Positions 43,093 through 51,867 of a DNA stretch of 64,000 bases are shown piece after piece. The notes beneath the pieces are model-generated. The model made no database searches, was not told the origin of the DNA, and worked only from the letters and a program-made list of their open reading frames with translations. Within the stretch, counting starts at the first letter, position 1, and each line of letters opens with the position of its first letter. Source of the stretch: Paraburkholderia polaris (GTDB taxonomy: Bacteria; Pseudomonadota; Gammaproteobacteria; Burkholderiales; Burkholderiaceae); the NCBI RefSeq assembly GCF_012927345.1, contig NZ_JABBGJ010000012.1, positions 1 to 64,000 of the forward strand, given 5' to 3'. A program made the translations under genes and the position numbers.

Positions 43093-43392
43093 ATGCCGAG
43101 TCCAACCGGATCCGTACCCGCGCTCAGTGCCGCTTCGGCGACGATCTTCTCGATCGGCATCGTTTTTCTCGGCTACTGGGGCTTGTACGATCAGACGAAA
43201 TGGCGAGCGTCCGACGTCTTTGTCTTCGTGTTTGCGATGATCGGCTTCGGCTGCCTCGGCCTCGTGCCGTGGATGGCGACCAGTCCCGTCGAACCGGAAA
43301 CCAGCGACGCCCGCATCCGTATTGCGCGGCACATGTTTCTTGCCGGCGTCGTGTCAATCTGGCTGGGCGTGGCTATTTCGGTGATCTTCTGA
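43093..43392 (+). CDS. Small membrane protein, three helices
   Basis: A 99-residue protein with three predicted membrane helices (about 14-33, 42-60 and 80-98). The loop between helices 2 and 3 is charged (SPVEPETSDARIR). No family function is recognised; similar small proteins follow ketopantoate-reductase-like genes in Burkholderia. ATG 43093 with GGAGATG-like spacing upstream; a strong terminator follows 17 bases after the stop. Confidence 0.75.
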   Translation: MPSPTGSVPALSAASATIFSIGIVFLGYWGLYDQTKWRASDVFVFVFAMIGFGCLGLVPWMATSPVEPETSDARIRIARHMFLAGVVSIWLGVAISVIF

Positions 43393-43409
43393 CGCACGGC
43401 CCTCGAATG

Positions 43410-43449
43410 AAAAAGCGCGCCTTGGAGCAAGCAAGGCGCGCTTTTTTTT
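43410..43449. terminator. Bidirectional terminator
   Basis: A 15-base stem (AAAAAGCGCGCCTTG 43410-43424 with 43432-43446) around a 7-base loop, with A-run before and T-run after. It serves both the small membrane protein gene and the convergent ABC/dehydrogenase operon. Confidence 0.93.
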
Positions 43450-43513
43450 AATGCGGAGAAGCGCGGCGCGGCCGCGCCGATTGCCGGCACGCCGGCAAAT
43501 GCGCCAGCGCTGC

Positions 43514-44560
43514 TTAACGCTCGATCTGCCTGTTCCAGCGCGTATCCCACTGCGCGCGATGCGCATTGATCGTGTCCCAATCCACCACGGTCACCTTCTT
43601 CACCAGATCGTCGACATTGCCCAGGCTTTGCTGCATCGGCGGCGTCATCTTCGCGAGACGGTTGGTTGGAATCTGCTTGCCGGCTTCGGCGGCTTTTGTC
43701 TGAGCCGGCGCGGACAGCAGGAACTGCGCGAGTTTCTGCGCCAATTGCGGATCGGGGCTGTTGTTGACCACGCACAGATCGACCAGCAGCAACACGGGAC
43801 CTTCCTTCGGGTTCACATAGCCGACCGGAATGCCCTTGTCCTGCAGATCGCCCACGGCAGTCGGCGTCAACGGAAACAAGCCTGCTTCGCCGGTCTGGAC
43901 CATTTCGGAAATTTTCGCCGAATTCGGCACGTATTCCACGACGTTCGGGCCGACCGTGCTCGCCCATTTCGTGAAGCCCGGTTCGACGTTCTGCTCGCTG
44001 CCACCCATCAAACGGTTGATCGCCAGAAAGCCGTGCAGGCCGAAGGTGCTGCTCGAAGCGGACTGGAACACCACCTTGCCCTTGTACTTCGGATCGGCAA
44101 AGTCCATCCACGAAGTCGGCGGCGCCCAGCCTTTTTCAGCGAACAGTTTCTTGTTGTAAGCGATGCCGGTCATGCCGAGCTGCACGCCCGCGCCCATGTC
44201 GTCCTTCATGCGCGCGAACGGGTAGAGCTCCTTGAGCACCGGCGAGTCGTCGAGTTTCTTGCACACGCCCATGCTGACCGCGCGCGCCATCACGCCGTCG
44301 TCGAGAAACACCACGTGGATTTGCGGATTGGCCTTGTTGGCGAGCAGCTTGGCGAGAATGTCCGACGAGGTGCCAGGCACCACGACCACTTTGACATTGT
44401 TGGCTTTCTCGAAGTCGGGCAGGACCTGGCTCGTATAGGCCTTTTCCATCGGACCGCCGTTCATGCCGATGTAAATGGTCTTGGTCTCCGACCATGCCGG
44501 CGCGGCCGCGCCGAATGCGCACAATGCGGCCAGCGCCGCGATCGTCTTGAACAGTTTCAT
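43514..44560 (-). CDS. ABC transporter periplasmic binding protein, spermidine/putrescine type
   Basis: A 348-residue binding protein: signal peptide cleaved near PAWS, then KTIYIGMNGGPMEKAYTSQV, LAKLLANKANPQIHVVFLDD, PVLKELYPFARM, LGMTGIAYNKKLF and PPTSWMDFADPKYKGKV, the family 1/8 solute-binding layout seen in PotD/AfuA-like proteins. The ligand is not readable; the accompanying amine dehydrogenase suggests an amino acid, opine or polyamine. ATG 44560 is preceded by AGGAG. It is the last gene of the operon that starts at 50517. Confidence 0.88.
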   Translation of the reverse strand: MKLFKTIAALAALCAFGAAAPAWSETKTIYIGMNGGPMEKAYTSQVLPDFEKANNVKVVVVPGTSSDILAKLLANKANPQIHVVFLDDGVMARAVSMGVCKKLDDSPVLKELYPFARMKDDMGAGVQLGMTGIAYNKKLFAEKGWAPPTSWMDFADPKYKGKVVFQSASSSTFGLHGFLAINRLMGGSEQNVEPGFTKWASTVGPNVVEYVPNSAKISEMVQTGEAGLFPLTPTAVGDLQDKGIPVGYVNPKEGPVLLLVDLCVVNNSPDPQLAQKLAQFLLSAPAQTKAAEAGKQIPTNRLAKMTPPMQQSLGNVDDLVKKVTVVDWDTINAHRAQWDTRWNRQIER

Positions 44561-44575
44561 TGGGAGGCTCCTGAG

Positions 44576-44660
44576 TTTCACTAAACGATAACGAGGCGAT
44601 GACTGAGCGATAACAAAGCGATAAGCGATAAGCGATAACCTGGCGATAACTAGGCGACGG
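44576..44660. repeat. Degenerate GCGATAA repeat between two operon genes
   Basis: At least six irregular copies of a 6- to 8-base unit (CGATAAC / GCGATAA) fill the spacer between the dehydrogenase subunit stop (44650) and the binding-protein start (44560). Confidence 0.85.
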
Positions 44661-45777
44661 ATGGCGCAGTAACAGCAGCAAAGCGATCGATCGAAAAGGC
44701 GTCGAGCGGTGTGATCGTGGCGCCGTCGATCACGAGATCCGCGAGTACTTCGCCGACGCCCGGCGCCAGCAAAAACCCGCCGCCCGAAAAACCGAACGCA
44801 TGCAACAGACGCGGTACGGTGCGGCTTGCACCGATGATCGGATTGCTGTCGGGCGTTTCGCCTTCCACGCCGCTCCATGTTCGGATCAGCAGCGCCTCGC
44901 GCAACGCGGGCAGCAGGGCGCACGCATCGCGCATGACGGCGCGGGTGGTTTCCGTCGACGGTTGACCGTATTCGCCATCGCCATGTCCGCGCCCGCCGCC
45001 GATCACGCAATTGCCACGCGCCACTTGGCGGGCGTAGAGGCCGCCGCCGTACACGCCAAGGTTGTGCGTGATGAAGTGCGGCATTGGCTCGGTGACCCAC
45101 ATGTTCGGGTAGATCGGTTTCATCGGCGCGGTTTCGCCGAAGTAACCGGCAACCGTATTCGCCCATGCGCCGGCGGAATTGATCAACCAGTCGGCGCTGA
45201 TGCGCGTCTCGCCTGCGCGTAACTGGAAGCGCGTGCCGTCGTGATGGATCTCGGTGAGCTCGGTTTGCTCGCGCACGTCCGCACCGGCGGCTCGCGCGGC
45301 ACGGGCGAATGCGGGCGACACCAGACGCGGATTGGCATGACCATCGGTTGCACAAAGCGAGCCGCCGATCGCAGCGGCGCCCAGCCATGGATAGCGTTGC
45401 CGGAACGTGGCGCCGCTGATCAACTGCGCTTGCAGTCCGTGGCCGCGCGCCATATCCGCCCATGCTTCGAGCGCGGCAATATCGGCTTCGCTGCGTGCAA
45501 GCCGCAAATGTCCCGACACGGTGAATTCACCGTCGATGCCGATCAGCTCCGGCAAGCGATCCCAGATGCGCCGTGCGCGCATGGCGAGCGGCATCTGTTC
45601 GACCGGCCGTCCCTGGACGCGCACGCCACCGTAGTTCACGCCGCTTGCCTGTGCGCCGCAATAGCGCCGCTCGAACAGGCCCACGCGCAAGCCGCGCCGC
45701 GCGAGCGCCAACGCTGCCGACGAGCCGACCAGGCCGCCGCCCGCAATCGCGACGTCGTAGTGCAAGGTGTCACTCAT
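44650..45777 (-). CDS. FAD-dependent amine/amino-acid oxidoreductase, beta-type subunit
   Basis: A 375-residue DAO-family flavoprotein. Rossmann start DVAIAGGGLVGSSAALALARRG, then QASGVNYGGVRVQGRP, DGHANPRLVSPAFARAARAAG, WLINSAGAWAN and the C-terminal FGFSGGGFLLAPGVGEVLADLV. Such subunits (sarcosine oxidase beta, octopine oxidase B, hydroxyproline dehydrogenase LhpB) oxidize a secondary amine or D-amino acid. ATG 45777 overlaps the next subunit's stop by 8 bases. Together with the 477- and 153-residue proteins it forms a heterotrimeric dehydrogenase. Confidence 0.88.
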   Translation of the reverse strand: MSDTLHYDVAIAGGGLVGSSAALALARRGLRVGLFERRYCGAQASGVNYGGVRVQGRPVEQMPLAMRARRIWDRLPELIGIDGEFTVSGHLRLARSEADIAALEAWADMARGHGLQAQLISGATFRQRYPWLGAAAIGGSLCATDGHANPRLVSPAFARAARAAGADVREQTELTEIHHDGTRFQLRAGETRISADWLINSAGAWANTVAGYFGETAPMKPIYPNMWVTEPMPHFITHNLGVYGGGLYARQVARGNCVIGGGRGHGDGEYGQPSTETTRAVMRDACALLPALREALLIRTWSGVEGETPDSNPIIGASRTVPRLLHAFGFSGGGFLLAPGVGEVLADLVIDGATITPLDAFSIDRFAAVTAPSVA

Positions 45778-47203
45778 CGCGCGCCTCCTCGGGAATCTCG
45801 GCGACGTCATCGGCATACATGGCGGGCGATAGCGGAATTGGTTTGACAGGCGCCTGGCTGCGCAAGCGACCTACGGCTTCGAGCGGTTTGCCGGTTTCTT
45901 CCGCAAGCAGCGTCAGTGCCGCTTCTCCACACATGCGTCCCTGGCAACGGCCCATGCCGACGCGAGTGAGGGCCTTCAGGCGATTGATCTCGTTCGCTTC
46001 ACCACCGCGGATGCAGCGCCGCAAGGTGCCCGCATCGATTTCTTCGCAGCGGCACACGGTCATGTCGTCGGGCCAATGCGCCGCGCATTTTGCGGGCGGC
46101 GCGAAGGCCGCTTCGATACCCTGGCGAAACACAGCGATACGTTCCAGGCTGCGGTCGAGGGACGCTGCATCGCGCATGCCAAGGCCACGTGGATGCGCCA
46201 TCCCAAGGTCGTCGAGTAGCGCCAGCGCAGTGCGGCGGCCGGCGAGTTCGGCAGCGTCGGCGCCGGCGATGCCCGCGCCATCGCCCGCCAGATAGATGCC
46301 GCGCACGGAGCTGCGGCCGGCGGCGTCGAGTTCGGGTAGCCAGCAACGATTGTGGGCATCGAAACGGAAGCGGCACCCGGCGAGATCGGCGAGTTGGGTT
46401 TCAGGCTTCAGCCCGAAGCTGATGCCGACGGCGTCGCACGCGAGGGTTTCGGTCTTCGGGCTGTCGGTTGAAGAACGCCATTCAATTGCACTCACGCCGT
46501 GCTCACCCCGAATGCCGATCAGATTCACATCGCGTTCGATTCGCACACCGCGCAGGGTCAGCCAGCCGACGTAATAGAGTCCTTTGGCAAACGTACCAGG
46601 TTGCCGCGCGAGTTTCGGCGTCGCGGCAATCTGCTGCGATAGCGGACTCGTGTCGAGCACAGCCACCACCTGTGCACCGGCTTTCACGTACTGATAGGCC
46701 ACGAGATAGAGCAGCGGCCCCGTGCCTGCGAGCACCACGCGCTGACCAATCGCACAGCCCTGCGCCTTCAGAGCGACCTGCGCCGCGCCCAGCGTGTAGA
46801 CGCCGGGTAGCGTCCAGCCCGGCACCGGCAGCACGCGATCAGTGGCGCCGCTCGCGATGATCAGATGCGAAAACGGCACGTTGATTTCGCGTCCCGCGTG
46901 CAGCGTATCGAGGCGGCCCGGTGCACAAGCCCAAGCCAGTGTGTCGGGGCGATAGTCGAGATGTGGAAGCAGCGCGGCCATCGTCGTATGCAACGCGTCG
47001 GCCTTGTGCGCTTCGAAACCGTAGAGCGTTTTCTTCGTGCGCTGGAATGCGCCGTTCACGGGCGGCTGACGATAGATCTGACCGCCCCAGCGGGCGTTTT
47101 CGTCCAGCACGATGGGCTTGATGCGGGCCGCGACCAGCGTTTCGGCGGCGCGCACGCCCGCCGGTCCCGCACCGATGATAACCACGGCGTGTTCGTTGCT
47201 CAT
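45770..47203 (-). CDS. FAD/NAD(P)-dependent oxidoreductase with BFD-like [2Fe-2S] domain, alpha-type subunit
   Basis: 477 residues. An N-terminal pyridine-nucleotide-disulfide oxidoreductase-type FAD domain (AVVIIGAGPAGVRAAETLV, LIIASGATDRVLPVPGW, IYLAGDGAGIAGADAAELAGR) precedes a C-terminal BFD-like Fe-S domain with CRCEEIDAG and GMGRCQGRMC Cys pairs. This is the architecture of octopine/nopaline oxidase A, HcnB and LhpE; electrons probably pass through it to the respiratory chain. ATG 47203 overlaps the 2Fe-2S gene stop (ATGA), showing coupling. Substrate not determined by sequence. Confidence 0.9.
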   Translation of the reverse strand: MSNEHAVVIIGAGPAGVRAAETLVAARIKPIVLDENARWGGQIYRQPPVNGAFQRTKKTLYGFEAHKADALHTTMAALLPHLDYRPDTLAWACAPGRLDTLHAGREINVPFSHLIIASGATDRVLPVPGWTLPGVYTLGAAQVALKAQGCAIGQRVVLAGTGPLLYLVAYQYVKAGAQVVAVLDTSPLSQQIAATPKLARQPGTFAKGLYYVGWLTLRGVRIERDVNLIGIRGEHGVSAIEWRSSTDSPKTETLACDAVGISFGLKPETQLADLAGCRFRFDAHNRCWLPELDAAGRSSVRGIYLAGDGAGIAGADAAELAGRRTALALLDDLGMAHPRGLGMRDAASLDRSLERIAVFRQGIEAAFAPPAKCAAHWPDDMTVCRCEEIDAGTLRRCIRGGEANEINRLKALTRVGMGRCQGRMCGEAALTLLAEETGKPLEAVGRLRSQAPVKPIPLSPAMYADDVAEIPEEARDE

Positions 47204-47661
47204 GGCGTGTCTCCGTTGCTAGTCGCAGCAGAGGCAGCAACGGTCGCCGCTGCGGCAGCAGGGATAGCAGTAGTCGCCGCAGAAGCAGCAGGGAGAGCAA
47301 CAGAAGCAGCCTCAGCAAGCCGCGTGACCACGCGCATGCCTTGCGTCACCAGTGTCGAACACGCGCGCAATCGCAACCCCTCTTCGCTACGCATCCAGCA
47401 GTCCTGGCAGGCGCCGATCAGGCAGAAGCCGGCACGCGGCGCGCCGCTGAATTCGCTTTCGCGCACGCGACGTTGTTGCATCAATACGGCGGTCAGCAGC
47501 GTATCGCCTTGCAACGCGGTGACTTCGTAGCCATCGATAAAAAAGCTGAGTGGTTCACGCTGCGTCTCCGCGAGGCGAACGAATTGCGCATCGCGCTTCG
47601 GCGCGGCGGGTTCGGAAGACGGCAAATTCGACAGCATGTGAGAGAGGGCAGTAGAAGACAT
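47200..47661 (-). CDS. Small [2Fe-2S] ferredoxin-type subunit
   Basis: A 153-residue protein of the Fer2_4 type (small subunit of HcnA/LhpF-like dehydrogenases): FFIDGYEVTALQGDTLLTAVLM, RAGFCLIGACQDCWM (cluster Cys residues) and RLRACSTLV. The C-terminal ~38 residues are an Ala/Thr/Val low-complexity tail from a GCA-type repeat (DNA about 47216-47312), absent from typical homologues. The start overlaps the permease stop (ATGA). Confidence 0.88.
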   Translation of the reverse strand: MSSTALSHMLSNLPSSEPAAPKRDAQFVRLAETQREPLSFFIDGYEVTALQGDTLLTAVLMQQRRVRESEFSGAPRAGFCLIGACQDCWMRSEEGLRLRACSTLVTQGMRVVTRLAEAASVALPAASAATTAIPAAAAATVAASAATSNGDTP

Positions 47662-48455
47662 CAGTGCTGGCCGATCAGAATCCGGTTGAGCCCATACACG
47701 CGATCGAGCAGCAGCATCGCGCCTGCCGTGATAAAGATCACCAGCGCGGAGACGGAGGCCATCATTGGATCGATCGATTCGGTCGCGTACATGTACATGC
47801 GAACCGGCAGCGTGACGGTTTGCGGCGAAGTGACGAAGATCGACATCGTCAGTTCGTCAAAACTGTTGATGAACGCGAGCAACCAGCCGCCGGTAATGCC
47901 CGGCAGAATCATCGGGAAGGTGATGCGGCGAAACGTCGTCCACGCGTCGGCGCCGAGCGAATGCGCGGCATGTTCGACGCTGCGGTCGAAACCGCTGACC
48001 GAGGCCAGCACGAGCCGCATCACGAACGGCGTGATGATGATCATGTGCGCGAGCACGAGCCACGCGAACGAACCGGTTGCGCCGATTAGCGCGAAGAAGC
48101 GCAGCAGCGCGATGCCGAGCACGAGCCCGGGAATCACCAACGGCGACAGCAGTAAGCCGTTGAGGAAGCCTCGGCCCGGAAAGCGGGCACGGCCGATCGC
48201 GAGAGCCGCAGGCAATGCGACGATCAATGACAGTGTCGCGGAGGCAAACGCCAGCTTCAGGCTGTTGAAGAACGCCGAGATGAAGTCCGGGTAGTCGAGG
48301 ATGGCGCGGAACCAGCGCAGCGATACGCCGTGCGTGGGCAGCGTGAGCGTTTCGTCGGGCGTGAAGGCGACCAGTACGACGATCACGAGCGGCGCGAGCA
48401 CGAACGCAATGACGAGCGTGTGGAAAATCAGCGCGATAGGGCCGTTTTTTCTCAT
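47661..48455 (-). CDS. ABC transporter permease, PotC-like
   Basis: A 264-residue inner-membrane permease with six predicted helices and the EAA coupling motif in EHAAHSLGADAWTTFRRITFPMILPG. LTLPTHGVSLRWFRAILDY is the usual N-terminal periplasmic segment of PotC-type subunits. Pairs with the PotB-like permease upstream. ATG 48455. Confidence 0.93.
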   Translation of the reverse strand: MRKNGPIALIFHTLVIAFVLAPLVIVVLVAFTPDETLTLPTHGVSLRWFRAILDYPDFISAFFNSLKLAFASATLSLIVALPAALAIGRARFPGRGFLNGLLLSPLVIPGLVLGIALLRFFALIGATGSFAWLVLAHMIIITPFVMRLVLASVSGFDRSVEHAAHSLGADAWTTFRRITFPMILPGITGGWLLAFINSFDELTMSIFVTSPQTVTLPVRMYMYATESIDPMMASVSALVIFITAGAMLLLDRVYGLNRILIGQH

Positions 48456-48518
48456 GATGATCTTACTTAGTGAGCTGATGAGTGAGCTGATTAATGAGCC
48501 AATGCATTAGCCGATGCA

Positions 48519-49433
48519 TTAACCGAGGCTTCTGGCGTACTTGCGTTCCAGAACCCGGTAGTAAGTGAGCATCACGATCAGATTCGCGACCAGCAGCAGG
48601 AGCGCGATCGTCGCGCCGAGTGGCCAGTTCAGCGAGCCGAGGAATTCGTCATAGACTGCGGTGGCGGCGACTTTCAGGCGTCGTCCACCGAGTAGGCCGG
48701 GAATCGCGAAGGCGCTCGCCGACAGGCCGAACACCATCAGGCTGCCCGACAGAATGCCCGGCGTGAGTTGCGGCAACACGATGCGGCGCAAGGTCGTGGC
48801 GGGCGACGCCATCAGCGAAAGCGCGGCATTTTCCGTTTGCGGGTCGAGCTTCTGCAACGCGGTCCATACCGGAATCACCATGAACGGCAACATCACGTGC
48901 ACCAGTGCAATGACGATGGCGAAGGTGGTGTATTCGAGCTTGTACGGTCCCAGCCCGACAAGACCGAACGTCTGATTCACGAGGCCGTTGCTGTTGAGCA
49001 GCATGCTCCAGCCGAACGCGCGCACCACGACTGAGACCAGCAGCGGCGCGAGAATGATCAGCAGGAACATCGAGCGATACGGATCGCGCATGCGCGACAG
49101 CACGTAGGCTTCGGGCGTGCCGATCACGATGCACAGCAGGGTGGTCAGAAAGGCGATGCCGAAAGTGCGCAGGAAGATCGTGTGGAAATACGACGATTTC
49201 AGTACTTCCGCATAGTTGCCGAATTGGAGTGCGGCGAGCGGGCCGCTCGACGGATCGAAGCGGTAGAAGGTCAGCACCAGCGTCATCACGAGTGGCACCA
49301 GCACGAGCGTCGCAAACAGCAGGAAAGCCGGCGCGCACATCAGCCACAACGGCAAGAACGCGTGCCATGGCGCGCGGCGCGCATTGCCGGTCTTCATGCT
49401 GTTGTTGTTCGAAGCGGGCAGCGTACTAGCCAT
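48519..49433 (-). CDS. ABC transporter permease, PotB-like
   Basis: A 304-residue permease with six helices (FLPLWLMCAPAFLLFATLVLVPLVM as the first), periplasmic DPSSGPLAALQFGNYAEVL and the coupling motif ENAALSLMASPATTLRRIVLPQLTPG. ATG 49433 gives a normal length and overlaps the ATPase stop by 8 bases. A short irregular repeat (GTGAGCTGAT units, 48468-48500) fills the gap to the next permease. Confidence 0.93.
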   Translation of the reverse strand: MASTLPASNNNSMKTGNARRAPWHAFLPLWLMCAPAFLLFATLVLVPLVMTLVLTFYRFDPSSGPLAALQFGNYAEVLKSSYFHTIFLRTFGIAFLTTLLCIVIGTPEAYVLSRMRDPYRSMFLLIILAPLLVSVVVRAFGWSMLLNSNGLVNQTFGLVGLGPYKLEYTTFAIVIALVHVMLPFMVIPVWTALQKLDPQTENAALSLMASPATTLRRIVLPQLTPGILSGSLMVFGLSASAFAIPGLLGGRRLKVAATAVYDEFLGSLNWPLGATIALLLLVANLIVMLTYYRVLERKYARSLG

Positions 49434-50517
49434 GACGCGCATCCCGTTGAATGAAGCGGATCGCCTCGCTGTTCCAGTCGACACCGACCGCCGCGCCTTC
49501 CGGCAGGGGCTCGGTGCCTTCGTTCTGACAGCACACCAGCACTTCACCGAGCCGGCTGTCCACGCGGTATAGCCATTGGCTGCCAAGGAAGAAGCGGCTC
49601 GTCACGGTGGCCGGCAGACGGCCCGCGTTCGGCGCGCACAGGCGCAGCTTTTCCGGACGAATGCACAACGTGACCGCGTCGCCGACGCTGATCACACGTT
49701 CGCGCGCCGGCAGTTGCGCGGTGTGGCCGGTCTCGGCAAGGTCGTGTCCGAGGTCGATGCGGATCGCGTCGCCGTCGCGTGAGACCACGGTGCCCGCCAG
49801 CATGTTCGCCTTACCGATGAACTGCGAGACGAATCTGTTTTCAGGTCGTTCGTACGCTTCGTATGGCGTGTCGATCTGCGTAATGCGGCCGGCTTCCATT
49901 ACCACTACGCGGTCGCTGATGGACAGCGCTTCCGACTGGTCGTGCGTGACCATGATGGTGGTCGTGCCGATCTTGCGTTGGATGGCGCGCAGTTCGAACT
50001 GCATGTCTTCGCGCAGCTTGGCGTCGAGGTTCGACATCGGTTCGTCGAGCAGCAGCACGGGCGGCGCGATCACGATCGCGCGGGCGATCGCCACACGCTG
50101 CCGCTGACCGCCGGACAACTCGCGCGGAAAGCGGTGCGCGAGCGTATCGAGCCGCACCAGCGCCAGCGCGTCGCGCACGCGCTCCTTGCGCTCCGCCTTG
50201 TCGATGTTGCGCATCTCCAGGCCGAAGCCGACGTTGTCAGCGACGCTCATGTGCGGAAACAGCGCGTAGCTCTGGAACACGATGCCGAGGCCGCGCTTGT
50301 TCGGCTTCATGTGCGTGATGTCGCGGCCGTCGAGCGTGATGCGCCCGCGCGTCGTTTCGACAAAGCCCGCGATCATCTGCAACGTGGTGGTCTTGCCGCA
50401 GCCGGACGGCCCGAGCAGCGAAACGAACTCGCCTTTTTCAACCGACAGGTTCACGTCGGCGACTGCCTGCAGATCGCCGAACGATTTCGCTACGTCCGTG
50501 AGTGTGAGGAACGACAT
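49426..50517 (-). CDS. ABC transporter ATP-binding protein, PotA-like
   Basis: A 363-residue ATPase: Walker A LLGPSGCGKTT, Q-loop VFQSYALFPHMSV, signature [15 protein letters not shown], Walker B VLLLDEPMSNLDAK, His switch MVTHDQSEAL, and a C-terminal TOBE domain (VTLCIRPEKLRL). First gene of the seven-gene operon (ATPase, two permeases, three dehydrogenase subunits, binding protein). Divergent from the IclR regulator at 50821. Confidence 0.94.
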   Translation of the reverse strand: MSFLTLTDVAKSFGDLQAVADVNLSVEKGEFVSLLGPSGCGKTTTLQMIAGFVETTRGRITLDGRDITHMKPNKRGLGIVFQSYALFPHMSVADNVGFGLEMRNIDKAERKERVRDALALVRLDTLAHRFPRELSGGQRQRVAIARAIVIAPPVLLLDEPMSNLDAKLREDMQFELRAIQRKIGTTTIMVTHDQSEALSISDRVVVMEAGRITQIDTPYEAYERPENRFVSQFIGKANMLAGTVVSRDGDAIRIDLGHDLAETGHTAQLPARERVISVGDAVTLCIRPEKLRLCAPNAGRLPATVTSRFFLGSQWLYRVDSRLGEVLVCCQNEGTEPLPEGAAVGVDWNSEAIRFIQRDARHG

Positions 50518-50642
50518 GATCTGGCCTTTGGATGGGTCGACACTGGTTCAATTGGCTAATGCCTCGATGGGGCCGACTCTATCCAGCCAAATTGCATGGC
50601 GTCAATTTCAAATTCCGTTTGCCGGTATAAGATTAAAAAAAA

Positions 50643-50765
50643 TTCCGATGAATGGAAGGCAATCAGTAGATCGTGGGCAAACTGTTCCACTGCATGATGT
50701 CCGGAAAATCCCTATAAATCAGAGCGCAACACGAATGGAACGGGCGTGCGGGTAATATTCCATTC
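50643..50765. promoter_or_regulatory. TTCC/GGAA inverted repeats between IclR and ABC operon
   Basis: TTCCGATGAATGGAA at 50643-50657 (TTCC-N7-GGAA), and GAATGGAA (50733-50740) with TTCCATTC (50758-50765), a perfect 8-base inverted repeat 17 bases apart; another TTCCGATCAATG lies at 50788. The shared half-site TTCCNNT makes them IclR operator candidates. Confidence 0.5.
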
Positions 50766-50820
50766 AGGGATAAAACCCTCTATAGTATTCCGATCAATGA
50801 AATAATTTGGAGCGCTGGAG

Positions 50821-51699
50821 ATGAAAGCTGCCGCCAAACGAGATGCCGATTCCGCACTGGCCGAAACGGGCAATACGCCTGGCCCTGGGATGCTGGAGCG
50901 CGCCTTCGCTGTGATCCGCGCGTTATCCGAAGCGCAACCCGACGGCGGCCGCGTCACGCGTCTCGCGAAAGCGGTGGGTCTGACGCAAGGCACGGTGCAC
51001 CGCATTCTTCATGCGCTGATCGCGGAAGGCATCGTCGAACAGGACGAAAATTCGAAGCTGTATCGGCTGAGTGTCGATTTCTTTGCGCTCGCCGCGCAGG
51101 CCGGCAATCCGAGCGGCATGCGTACGCTGTGCCGTCCCGCGTTGCTGCGACTGTGCGCGAGTCTCGGCGACACGATTTTCCTGCTGGTTAAAAGCAGCTT
51201 CGACGCGGTGTGTCTCGACATCTGCGAAGGGCCGTTTCCGATTCGCTCGTTTACTGGCGATATCGGCGGGCGCGTGGCATTGGGTGTCGGTCAGGGGAGC
51301 CTGGCGATTCTCGCGTTCCTGCCGGAAGCGGAGCGTGAAGAGATCATTCGTTTTAATGTGCCGCGGATTCGCGGCTATGGCGTGCTCGACGAAGTGTATT
51401 TGCGCACCGAAATCGAACGCGTGCGCCAACTCGGTTACGCGGGCCGCAATAGCGGGGTACTCGACGGCATGGCGGGCGTGGCCGTGCCGATTCTGGATCG
51501 CACCGGAGTGGCGGTGGCGGCGCTGAGCGTCGGCACGTTGGCAGCGCGTCTCGGCGACGATCGTCTGCCGATGGTGGTCGAATTGCTGCGCCGCCAGGCC
51601 GATGCGATCGGCCCGCAGACCAATCCTTTCGATGTTGCGTTGCGCCGGCCGATGCATGGCTTGTCGCGGGCTATGACGACGGAGCGGATCGTGGGATAA
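50821..51699 (+). CDS. IclR-family regulator of the adjacent ABC/dehydrogenase operon
   Basis: A 292-residue regulator: winged helix (MLERAFAVIRALSEAQPDGG, TRLAKAVGLTQGTVHRILHALIAEGIV) and IclR effector domain (VALGVGQGSLAILAFLPE, GYAGRNSGVLDGMAGVAVPILD). A short polar extension precedes the domain. ATG 50821 lies after GGAG at 50808. Divergent from the ABC operon by 303 bases containing TTCC/GGAA repeats, so it probably controls that operon in response to its substrate or a breakdown product. Confidence 0.88.
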   Translation: MKAAAKRDADSALAETGNTPGPGMLERAFAVIRALSEAQPDGGRVTRLAKAVGLTQGTVHRILHALIAEGIVEQDENSKLYRLSVDFFALAAQAGNPSGMRTLCRPALLRLCASLGDTIFLLVKSSFDAVCLDICEGPFPIRSFTGDIGGRVALGVGQGSLAILAFLPEAEREEIIRFNVPRIRGYGVLDEVYLRTEIERVRQLGYAGRNSGVLDGMAGVAVPILDRTGVAVAALSVGTLAARLGDDRLPMVVELLRRQADAIGPQTNPFDVALRRPMHGLSRAMTTERIVG

Positions 51700-51867
51700 G
51701 TGCGCGAAACAGGGAAAAAGGCGTCACGTCGTGGTGAACAACGTGGACTGCAACGGGATAGTCAACGTAGGACGCCACGGTTGACCGAGAATCGAGGCCC
51801 CGGCGTTGTAGGGGACGATAACAACGCTGTTATGCGTCTATGCACAGGGCCTGGAAACCCGCCCGCT

